Shown: piece after piece, positions 36,880-46,542 of the stretch | Numbering within the stretch: position 1 is the first letter of the stretch | How the letters are laid out: every line of letters starts with the position of its first letter | DNA from: Anoplolepis gracilipes | Taxonomy: Eukaryota > Arthropoda > Insecta > Hymenoptera > Formicidae | Direction of reading: 5' to 3' | NCBI RefSeq assembly: GCF_047496725.1 | Contig: NC_132973.1 | Coordinates: 10,178,233 to 10,242,232, forward strand | DNA length: 64,000 bases | Program-made: the position numbers and the translations under genes | Notes under the pieces: model-generated | What the model was told of the DNA's origin: nothing | Database searches by the model: none | Seen by the model: only the letters and a program-made list of their open reading frames with translations

Positions 36880-37195
36880 CATCTCACCTCGGTATTTTTT
36901 CGAGCATCTGGGGCGATTTAATTTGTTTAATTAATATTCTAATAATTTTTACGCATATATCTTTTTATAGAATTATTTTAGAATTCTCAAGCGTTTAAAA
37001 TCTGGTATGAAATACTAAAAAAATTATCAGCGGAAAAAGTGAAACGCAACGTTGATGTCTCAGTTTGTCCCAGTTATTTTTTTTTTTTTTGGTTTAATAG
37101 CCAGGACTATTTGTTTAATCTATCAAGAATTCTAGAATCATTAAAAATAAAGCCAGAATTCTCAATAATTGATGAATTTTCACGAAATGAGACAC
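36880..37195 (-). repeat. Second locus of the composite CTCAG repeat, opposite orientation
   Basis: 36887-37000 matches the inverted unit at 34580-34700 (TCTCACCTCGGTA block). 37011-37130 matches the reverse complement of about 33930-34080, including GATGTCTCAGTTTGTCCC. 37130-37195 matches the reverse complement of 33600-33652. At 37139-37143 the sequence passes through a single TTAA where the first locus carries the piggyBac-like MITE. Confidence 0.75.
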
Positions 37196-38682
37196 CAGTT
37201 TTATACACACTTATTGTTAGTACATATATGATATTACAGTTATTAAAAACAATCACGTATTCGTATTTCGCATTTCGTTACATTTGCAATTTAACAAATT
37301 CTCATTTCATCACTTAAAAAAGAAATGTGCTTATTATCAATTTTTTGTCATAATACGATTTATTTCTCATATATCACAAGGCTCTCTTGTTATCTTCTTT
37401 AATACAAATAAATTGGAACATTTGTCTGCAAGCTTTAAATCGCAAGATAAATGAATTGGACTTTGCACAAAGTTATCGGATATTCTTGCCAACGTAATCC
37501 TTCCGTTGCTCAGATTGCCTGTCTGCTGTAGTATAATTTAAATGCACCTACTTCATATAATGAAAACTTTAACAGATGAAGTCAATCTCTTTTAGTTACG
37601 ATGTGTCGTGTTTCCGATCGTGTTCACAAATTTAGTCGCTTCCTTCTAAAAAATGACATTCTTAAATATACCTATACAGTATATATGTTTTGCACAGGTA
37701 ATTTTATAATGTTGTATTATTTTATAATTATTGCCATCGTATTTTCTGTTTGCAAACAGAAAATAATATTTTAAGTTATTGAGCAGGTGATTATTATCTT
37801 CTGAATAAATTATAAGATTTATATCACAATATTATGTCAAAGTTTATCGATATGGAACAATTATGCAAATCGCTTTTCCCTACTTCGAATAAGATTTATA
37901 CACAAACTTTCATAAAAATATATATTTCGTTTATTACTTGGAACAAATTCAATCTCATTGAGTTACCCGAGAGTGGGACATAATATTTTTTCCAAATCGT
38001 TTTCCGTTTTCCCTTCTCGCCTAAAACTATTCTTAGCGCCGCCTTCATTTTCTTTTATTATTTCCTCTCATCCACAAAACAAGGGTAATCTGATCGGAGA
38101 GGATTCGTGTTGAATAATAGTTGCAACATGCATTGAATATTATATTTTTTTACGAAGAGCACACTTCTGTCCACAAATATACGCGAATATTATTTTTCTT
38201 GACAATTTGAATGATAATTTTTCGTAATATGTTACTTTTTTATGATTCCATATTTTCCTTAACATGTATAATTAAAAAAGCAAGCTAACAAAATATATGT
38301 ATATTTTTTAATTATTTATACGGACCTTCTCTCTTTTTTTTTTCTTAATATAATAAAATCTAAAATCTTTGTTATGAGAATTTGCTGTTCATATAAAGTA
38401 TGCCATTATAAGATCGATGAATTTATTTAATCATTATGTGTCTCCGATAAATCAAGCAGAATTAAAGTTAACAGTATGTCAAAGCGAATTAAATTTTTTT
38501 AAAAAGATGTCGATAAATATAATACACATACTTTGTAAATTTATTTGATAAATATGTAATCCATACTTTGTAATTTTGTTCACATTGAGTCTTTTTATGT
38601 AATTGGATATTTTATCTTACATTATAATTTAATTATATTTAACTATACATATACATATATACATATATATACACCATATATA
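37196..38682. other. AT-rich non-coding stretch with a 24-bp palindrome
   Basis: Contains the exact palindrome at 37741-37764 (ATTTTCTGTTTG and its complement, no loop). No gene or other repeat was recognised. Confidence 0.5.
37741..37764. repeat. Perfect 24-bp palindrome
   Basis: The half-site ATTTTCTGTTTG is followed directly by its complement CAAACAGAAAAT. TGTTTG/CAAACA resembles a forkhead-type half-site, present twice head to head, but this is only a motif resemblance. Confidence 0.85.
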
Positions 38683-39377
38683 CAGGGTTTGGAAGTAACG
38701 AAGTTATTTGTAACATCATTTACCGTTTATAGTTACTTTTTTTGATAACGAAGTGATAATGGCGTTACTATTTTTTTTGTAACTGTAGCGGTAACTTAGT
38801 TACATTTTTTAGTAAAAACGGTAACAAATTTAACAGTTACTTTTATCATTACTTTTTATATCTGGAACCTATTTCCTATTTATGACATATTATATTTTTT
38901 ATTTTCGTATATTAATCTTCAATTATCAACGGATATTCATATTATAAATTTAAAATTATTATATTAAAGGTTTTAAACAAAATTATGAGAATAATATATC
39001 GTGTATTTGACTATATTTATAATTTGAATATATTTATAAATTTAATACAAACTTAAATTTTTTTATTTATACTTTGAATGTTTTAAAATTTTTACCTTAT
39101 TATTATTTATGGTTTTACAAATTTAAAATAAAAAATTTTAAAAAATTTATTGATATTTTATTAATATTTTACAATAGTTATTAATTTTTTTAAATAAAAT
39201 ATATTACAAAAGTATATTTCTTATTTAATTTCTGATCTCGTTTTAACATTAAAAAACTAAGGAAAAGAGTAATGAATAGTTACTTTTTAAGTAACGATAA
39301 CGATAACTAGTTCCTTTTGATAATAAGTAACGAATAACGGGAACTAGTTACTTTTTAAAAATAACTTCTCATCCCTG
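38683..39377. mobile_element. hAT-like non-autonomous element 2
   Basis: Left end CAGGGTTTGGAAGTAACG and right end reverse-complementing to CAGGGATGAGAAGTTA. The flanks CATATATA (38675-38682) and TATATATA (39378-39385) agree at 7 of 8 positions, though they are low complexity. Both subterminal regions are crowded with GTAAC words, as in the element at 31341-32665. At 695 bp and without an open frame it is non-autonomous. It ends 8 bp before the mariner-like element. Confidence 0.78.
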
Positions 39378-39706
39378 TATATATACAGAGTGCGGCGCTA
39401 GAATCCAGATAAAATTCGATTTAAAATTCTCGCTATATTATAATTCTGTGCCAGTTGCGCTACATGGCACTAATATAGACATATATGTGGGTAAAAAGTT
39501 CGTAAATAAAAAATAACGGAACACGTGTTGCATAGTGCAGAATACAATTGAAAAACAGCGATAATCGAAAGCCTTTGCGTCGGATACTGCTTGAAATAAT
39601 TAATTTTTTCGGATACCCCTGATCAATAGTTAAGACATTGTACAAAAGTATACGGCTTCAAAGAAATCTGAAGAAGAATCCGCCACCCCAGCAAAAAAGA
39701 TACATA

Positions 39707-40115
39707 CACAAAAAAAGTAAGTGTCAAATCAAAAGTTATATACTTATATGAACGCGTTCATTGTTTCATATATACGCAACAATTTATAATCTTCTTAGAA
39801 GAATTTAAAAATCTTAAATTTCAACAATATTATAATCTTATTTCAATATTACAATTGTCATTTTAAGAATAAAATAATTATTTTAACTCTAAGAAAATTA
39901 TAATCTTCGATTTGAACATGTGTTATTTTCTATCCAACATTTTTTCCTCTCCATTCAAGAAAATTATGCTTAAATAACAAGAATATATTTTTCTTGGTTG
40001 AACTATAAAATGTCTTCATCCTAGAAAATTTTCTTTGTTTAACGCAATATAATTTCAAGATTTACATTTTGAAACTAAAGATATTGTCAAAATAAGAATA
40101 TTCTTTTTTTCTGTG
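39707..40115 (+). mobile_element. CACAG-type MITE, copy nested in mariner-like element
   Basis: Starts CACAAAAAAAGTAAGTG and ends TTTTTTTCTGTG, with TA on both sides (39705-39706 and 40116-40117). It is close to the copy at 31464-31877 along its whole length. It separates the left end of the mariner-like element from the transposase remnant. Confidence 0.87.
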
Positions 40116-40180
40116 TAAGCGGTAGAGAAGTACAAAGACGCTGGAGCTCATAAACATGGAGTTTAAGAGCTGCTTTCGGA

Positions 40181-40572
40181 GGATCCGGGACATCTCTTCG
40201 AAAATTAGCATACACTTTGGAGGTGAGCGAAAGAACTGTGCATCAGATCACTCAAGAAGTGCACAAGATGATGCACCCGCTGATACCATCAGCCATTTGG
40301 TGCAAAATTAGCTCTCGGATAACGTCGAGCTCTTTTGGTCCAAGGACTTCTGGGTTTCTAACAGCCCCGACTTGAACTCTCTGGACTATTACGTATCGGG
40401 CGTTTTTGAAAGGGTTACTAACAAGTCGAAACAACCTAATATGGCTTTCTTCCGGACCGCTATTGAAGCAGCGTTTACGGACATGGACCGCGCGTATTTA
40501 GAGACCGCGTGGGAACGATTCAGGGATCGAATCGAGAGGATAATAACGGCACAGGGAGATTATATTAAATAA
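40181..40572 (+). pseudogene. Mariner-like (IS630/Tc1-mariner) transposase, broken
   Basis: Two parts in different frames. The part from 40181 reads a helix-turn-helix segment (GTSLRKLAYTLEVSERTVHQ) of the type that binds the ends. From 40264 to the stop at 40570-40572, about 102 codons read QDDAPADT, FWSKDFW, then SPDLNSLDYY, a Lys/Arg-rich segment and a C-terminal AQGDYIK. QDDAPA and SPDLN.LDYY hold the second and third catalytic acids of the DDD/E triad. The first acid and the region between are deleted at the junction near 40260. A TAG stop interrupts the second part at 40309-40311 (after HLVQN). An intact transposase is about 340-350 residues, so more than half is lost. It cannot be active. 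Confidence 0.85.
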
Positions 40573-40703
40573 AAGGGATTGCGAAAGAACCCACCAACAT
40601 GTACTCGTATATAAAAACATTTTTTTTTGTATGTTTTATATTGGATTTAATATGTCTTTTTTGAAAAAAACTTTTTTTGTCCAGATTCTAGCGTCGCACT
40701 GTG

Positions 40704-40746
<43 letters not shown>
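40704..40746. repeat. (TA)n microsatellite at the mariner right flank
   Basis: About twenty TA dinucleotides with one AA interruption, immediately after the mariner-like right end. The left flank is also TATATA, so the elements at 38.7-40.7 kb appear to have entered a pre-existing TA tract. Confidence 0.93.
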
Positions 40747-40747
<1 letters not shown>

Positions 40748-41942
40748 TTTTAATTTTAAGATTAACTAAAATGATAAATGATAGTAAGCTAAAAATATAT
40801 AGAAGTAAGTAGATATTTTTAATAAATAAGATGAATAAAGAAGTGTAGAAGAGTAAATGATAACACTGGGTTTCAGCGAGTATACTGATAAAAAGTTAAC
40901 GTCTTCTTTTATTAGTACAAAGGAGACGTAAAACCAGAATAGCAAAAATAATGAAAAGTATACAGAGAATAGGAAATACAAAGGAAAAACTGCTGAAGAA
41001 TTTGCACGCATGTGCGAGCGTACTATTCACATGGCTTTGTTCTATCGAATGGAAAGCAAACTAAAAATTCGAGCAAAAAATTCGTTAAAAAACAATGTTC
41101 TACGAGCCCAAAGAGTATGATATTGAATCGATGACGATAGACTTTATCTGATCCAGTTAAGACAAATCGTCCAATTAAATGTCATATTAAATATTCAACG
41201 TTTGCAACTCACAATTTGCATAAAGATAAGAGCATAAGATATTTCTTATCCAATAATCGATATGGCATAGCTATCATTGAGTTACATAAACTCTTTTCCC
41301 GATGGATGTTTCTTCGCTATCAAAAACATTCCATTTAGTTCAATAATAATATATCAAAAATTGTAATAATTATAATGAATTTTTTGTATGTGTCTGTTTT
41401 ATAAGTCAGAAAAAATTGTACAATAAAGATCTTGACGTATTCGCAATGTCATATTTAATCTTCTTTATCTATCATCGATGACGCGAGTATGGCGCATCAA
41501 GAATAGAACGATATTAGTTTTCCGGGGCATAAAGCAAACCGGAAATCGAAATAGAGGAACATCCGGATGCCTGAATTGTACGAAAAATAGGCGAGTTCCT
41601 CCACTCGCTCATCGCATTGCGTTTGTTTTGTTTAGCACAAAGTAAACGATAACGTAAATAGAGGAGTGGACAAGATAAACGAAGATGAGACAGACGGAAA
41701 ACGGCTGAATCGATTCACGAACAGTCGAGTCGACTCGAAACAGTCCGCTAGTCAGAGGAGGTCCTACGTCCTGTTCGCTTTTGCTTTTGATGTTAGTTTT
41801 TAGGAGTCGCGACCGTTCTGTTTAGCAACCGTTCAATCTTCGGATCAATGACTTGAAAGTATCATCCACATACTAGTAATCGTATATGTTGCAGTATTTC
41901 TCGAATATCTTGCAGTCTTATCGAACAGACTTACCGTGATTA
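40747..41942. other. Non-coding stretch, nothing recognised
   Basis: AT-rich, with a moderately CpG-containing part at 41.48-41.85 kb. No gene, RNA or transposon ends. Confidence 0.5.
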
Positions 41943-41944
41943 TA

Positions 41945-42537
41945 GGGTAAACTAGGGTATGATGGCCGTACGGAAAAAAATGACCATAGGCTGTAATTTT
42001 TTCAATAATCACTACATAGGGCGCTTTTTTAATCATTATCAAAGATAATCGATATTTACAGTAGTTTATGTGCATACATTGTTCGAAATAACGATATTGT
42101 AAATCTTACATCATATTTTTACTTTTGACTACCTGCAAAGTTTTTCATTTGTCCATTAAAAACTGTTATAAAAAATCGTCGAAAAAATTACAGTTAAGCT
42201 ATCGTAATCAATGTTAGACATATTATAGAGATATGTAAATTATTATATGACCTATAATTTTTATTTTCGTTTTCACCATTTTTTTATAAATATTGTGGCC
42301 ATCTTTCCGTCACTATGGTCATCTTTTCCTTAAAGGTTGGATAAGATGGCCAATGCTTATGTTGTACTATTTTGATAATATAAAATTTCAATTAAATATT
42401 TTCCTTTTAATTTCGATAATATTACGTAATTTAAGCTTCAATGAAGATAATATGTCAAATACTATTGAAAAATAAGAAAAATAAAAGTATGTTTTTTGCA
42501 TTTTAAAAAACTATGGCCATCTTATCCGAGTTTACCC
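41945..42537 (-). mobile_element. TA-flanked MITE family (GGGTAAACT ends), copy 2, full length
   Basis: TA at 41943-41944 and 42538-42539 flank inverted ends GGGTAAACTAGGG and (complement of the right end) GGGTAAACTCGGATAAGATG. At 593 bp this is the most complete copy. Its orientation is opposite to copies 1 and 3. The end-derived word GATGGCCA (or GATGACCATAG) recurs inside at about 42295-42306, 42316-42327 and 42346-42354. The frame 42293-42475 lies inside it and is not a gene. Confidence 0.9.
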
Positions 42538-42539
42538 TA

Positions 42540-45500
42540 ATTCTTCAGATCTCACGGAAAACATACAACATTGTACGCATATGAAAAAATACGTCGTGAA
42601 TATACTATGTCGCATATCGAGTGGTACATATAATGATAAAAATACACGAGAGAGAGAGAGTTGTATTTGCATTTAAATATTGTCAAAGAAGCACGTACGA
42701 CTATACGATCTACACTACGAAAAAATATGCGATAGGAACAAATATTTTTTTCTCGTTATATTTCCTTCTTTCTGCGCACTATCGAGATTATTTCGAGCCT
42801 AAAAAGAATTACACGCATGTACGGAATAAAACGTGATAAATTTACGTTGATAAGGATTGAAATAAACTTTGTCGTTGCTCTCTCGATGCGATGATCCGAG
42901 AAGAGAATCGTGAGATTGAACGATTGAAATTCCTACTTTAAGAGAAATAAAGTGGATTGCGTTAATCTTATCAATCTGTAAGTGATTTCGCATCTGAGAA
43001 AACGATAGAGTTAACAGAAACAAGGCTTGTTGAACTCTATCGTCTGATAAAAAGAAACACTTCTTGCGAGTCGAATAAAATTGACACACCGAATTGAAAA
43101 CTCTGCGAAAAAACTTTTTTTTCGATCATTAAGATTCTTTAAAAGATCCTATTCATCACATATCCAACGCGAATAATTCACGAGTGCATCAAGTATATTT
43201 TTGCAAAAAAAAAAAAAAAAAGAAAAAAGAAAAAAAAGGAAGGCTCAAAGTCAAGTCTGCATGAGATACATAAAACTTTACCAACATAAAAGCTTTCCTC
43301 TGACACGGAATATATACTTGCGTATCTTGTGCAAATATTATTTTACGAATTAAAAATCGACTTGTAAAAAACCTACTTCAACATATTCGGCGACGACGGG
43401 AACTAGATATTTCTTTCTCATCGTAGCTTTTGAAATATTTTTCTCTTTCTGCATATCACACGCTATCTCACATATCCGTCATCCTCTCGGCCATCGCTGT
43501 TCGATATTCCCTCTGGCTTCCGAGACTCGGCGCAGATAATCAGCGTAACGCGATTTGTTTTTCCACATTCGTGCCGCAATCCCAGTTCAGTCGATGTCTT
43601 TAGTGGAGATTTGAAAAAAAAAAAATCCGTTGGAATTGTGAACGGAGCGCGAGAGAGACTCACGGGATAACGAGGGAATTGCATTAGAGCGCGACTGTAC
43701 ACGTTTGCGATAAAAGTTGTGCCATTGCAACCTCCGTTCGTTCACGTAATTACCAATTATATTTACTTGACAGAAAACAAAAATACGGAAACGTATTTTT
43801 CGTAGCGACAATCAATTCGGGCGAAATGATGGCATAGAATTCTGAGAGTTCGTGAATTACATTTCGTTGATATGAAGTCGATAGACAAACAGTCAGCGCA
43901 AAAGTTTATTTAATTTAACAAAAAAATGTATTATGTATTCGTATAACTAACAATTTTTGACGAAAAGGATTTGTAAAAATATTTTGTCAAATTATTTTAA
44001 GCATCGACGTTTAATTAAGTACTTTTTCATTAATTTAGCTTTCCATTCATGTTAATTACAGCGTGTTATTCCAAGTTTGATCTCAAGTTATACTATATTT
44101 CCCCGTTAGCCAGCATGTTCTCTGGAAACTAGTAATTCTGTGCGAAACACACACGCCTTTATCTATTACTATGTAAACGTTCTCAAATACATCATACAAA
44201 TATTACATATAATAGAATGACGAATATACGATGGAGATTTAAGGGCCTATCGATCCTAGTAACAGTAATTTTGATAATTTTTCGTTACTCGTTAAACAGT
44301 TGTCAAACTGTTATCATAAATTAATTACGTATCTAAGGAAGAAAACCGGCAAAGTTTTGACACAATTTTCTTTATTTTTTTTTTTAGAATTAATTGAAAT
44401 ATTTTTTTTTTCCATAACGAGACATTTCATTCCGCTGGAGTCAAGATCTTGCATCGAGAGAGAGAGAGAGAGAGAAAAGAAAAGAAAAGGCAAGGAAAGA
44501 ATGCTTGTAATCAGCCGTATGACTATGTATCCGGCATGCTCTCATTGTACGCTGTTCTACTTTCTCATCTAATACAACAGGGTCGCGGAAACTTCCGCTA
44601 CCTCGCGAATCAGTCGTCATTTCGGTGCATGTTGACCAGCTGATAAAAAAAAAAAAAAAAAAAACTCGAGTTCGTACATTTTCCCACTGTAACGGTCAGA
44701 CAGAAGGAGGCGTAAAAATAAAACAGTCAACGTTATTCCTGCAATGCAGTACGTGCGGCCGCCGACGACACACGCATGCATCTCTGACTCGATGCGATGT
44801 TACATAGTAACGTGTGTACTGGCACCTTGATACCCGCGCCGGAGCGTGATGACTTGTGCGAGAAAGCAGCGGGTAGTTCCACCATAGATTGTCATTATCT
44901 TGCGAAACGGTTGGAAAAAGATAAAAGGAGAAAAAAAAGGGACCACGGCGCGCTGTTCTTTTACCGTTCGCCAGCTGCTGCAGGTCGCGCGTATCTGCAG
45001 TCGCGGCCTGCCGCTCTGAGTATGAAAAGTTACATACGTGCAGATAGGAATTGCCCCTGCCTCCGCACACCGGTGACGTAATCTGCAGGGACACCTACAT
45101 TTTTAGTCTGTCTTCGTAGTGACATGTAGGAGGGGATATATGCCTCTCTATTTATTCTCGCGCGACCGAAAGTAAAAAGTCGTGGCTGTGCAAGATCACC
45201 ATTTTTAAGCTAGATAACTGTCCTAGCTGTTTCGATTTTTTCTTAGAATTATACATTTTTGGGAGAAAATTAACTGGGAAAAACGCTAGCGAAACAGTTT
45301 TGATAATTACATACAAAATATATCTAGCATGAAAAAAAGACCTTTTGATTGCGATAATATCGAAGAATTACTCAGCAATTATAGAAATTATACCAATAAC
45401 CATTCATGTGTAATGCGATATGTATATAAAGCTACAATCATATAACAGCGATATGATAACAGATCCGTTGTGCTCTAATTAATCCAGCAGCTATTTCGAT

Positions 45501-45598
45501 AACAAATAATAGTATTATTTATCTTTGGTTAAATTGCATGTACAAATATTTAGTGTCTAAGATTGCTTCAATTAATAAAAATGACTGATTTTACAGAG
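42540..45598. other. Non-coding stretch with simple repeats
   Basis: Holds a short (GA)n at 42646-42659, an A-rich run near 43205-43237, a (GA)n-(AAAAG)n tract at 44455-44489 and an A run at 44645-44663. CpG-containing sections at 43.45-43.7 kb and 44.57-45.1 kb have overlapping frames on both strands without recognised domains. Confidence 0.5.
44455..44489. repeat. (GA)n followed by (AAAAG)n
   Basis: About ten GA dinucleotides passing into three AAAAG pentamers, all purine on one strand. Confidence 0.93.
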
Positions 45599-45600
45599 TA

Positions 45601-46371
45601 GGATAAAGTTGGGTAAAATGGCCATAGTTTTTTAAAATGCAAAAAACATCATTTTATTTTTGTTACTTTTTAATAATGTTTGGTATATTATCTTCACTGA
45701 AGCTTAAATTACGTAATATAATCGAAATTAAAAGGAAAATATTTAATAGAAATTTTATATTATCAAAATAGTACAACATAAGCATTGGCCATCTTACCCA
45801 ACTTTTAAGGAAAAGATGACCATAGTGACGGAAAGATAAATAAATTTTAATTCGTCTGAATATAATTACTACTGCTGCTTTTAGTTAACAAAAAAAAAAA
45901 ATTGATTCTAAAGGCAAACGAATTTTTCTCTCATTAAAAAAAAAGATTAATAGGTTCATATTTATGTCAAGAATTACATAAGCGTGCAAATGTTTTTGTG
46001 GAAATAATTTTACAATTAAAATAAAGCTTAGCAAATATTTTTGCCATAGTATTTATAAAAAAATAGTGAAAACGAAAATAAAAATTATAGGTCATATAAC
46101 AATTTACATATCTTTATAATATGTCTAACGTCGATTACGATAGCTTAACTGTAATTTATTCGACGTTATAACAGTTTTTAGTGGGCACGTGAAGAACTTT
46201 GCAGGTAATCAAAAGTAAAAATATGATATAAGATTCACAATGTCGTTATTTTGAATAATCTATGCACATAAAGTACTGTAATATCGATTATCTTTAATAA
46301 TGACTAAAAAAGCTTTATGTAGCGATTATTGAAAAAGTTACAGCCTATGGCCATCATAGCCTAGTTTCTCC
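45601..46371 (+). mobile_element. TA-flanked MITE family, copy 3, with internal insertion
   Basis: TA at 45599-45600 and 46372-46373. Left end GGATAAAGTTGGGTAAAATG, right end with GCCATCATAGCCTAGTTTC. It is in the same orientation as copy 1 and retains the middle that copy 1 lost. About 205 bp of AT-rich sequence (about 45838-46042) replace a short stretch that is intact in copies 2 and 4. Confidence 0.87.
45838..46042. repeat. Insertion inside MITE copy 3, unidentified
   Basis: Present only in this copy, between GACGGAAAGAT and GCCATAGTATTTATAAA, where copy 4 reads continuously through GATGACCATAG. I see no terminal repeats or target duplication. It could be a small element or filler DNA. 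Confidence 0.6.
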
Positions 46372-46486
46372 TATATAGTATATAGACAATCGCTATTAAA
46401 AGACAGAGAGAGAGAGAGAAAGAGAGACAGTTCAAAACTTGTTTGGCAAATATACTTCACACAGAGATTTCACTTTGACCTCTTTT

Positions 46487-46542
46487 GAATTTAAAGTAAA
46501 TTGCATTCGCATGTGCGTCAAAACGCAATTTACTTGAAATTC
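46487..46542. repeat. 56-nt hairpin, 18-bp stem with one mismatch
   Basis: GAATTTAAAGTAAATTGC (46487-46504) pairs with GCAATTTACTTGAAATTC (46525-46542), 17 of 18 positions, around a 20-nt loop. The size is near the lower limit for an animal miRNA precursor. There is no match to a miRNA I remember. Confidence 0.85.

Larger units (their letters stand above)
39386..40703 (+). mobile_element. Mariner-like element, internally deleted, with nested MITE
   Basis: Inverted ends: CAGAGTGCGGCGCTAGAATC on the left, and a right end reverse-complementing to CACAGTGCGACGCTAGAATC. It lies between TA at 39384-39385 and TA at 40704-40705. It carries a transposase pseudogene at 40181-40572 and a CACAG-type MITE at 39707-40115. 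Without the MITE the element is about 900 bp, shorter than an intact mariner (about 1.3 kb), in agreement with loss of the central transposase region. Confidence 0.85.

Noticed and set aside
42293..42475. 60-codon open frame on the plus strand
   Set aside because: It lies wholly inside the TA-flanked MITE copy 2, and the other copies of that MITE do not keep the frame.
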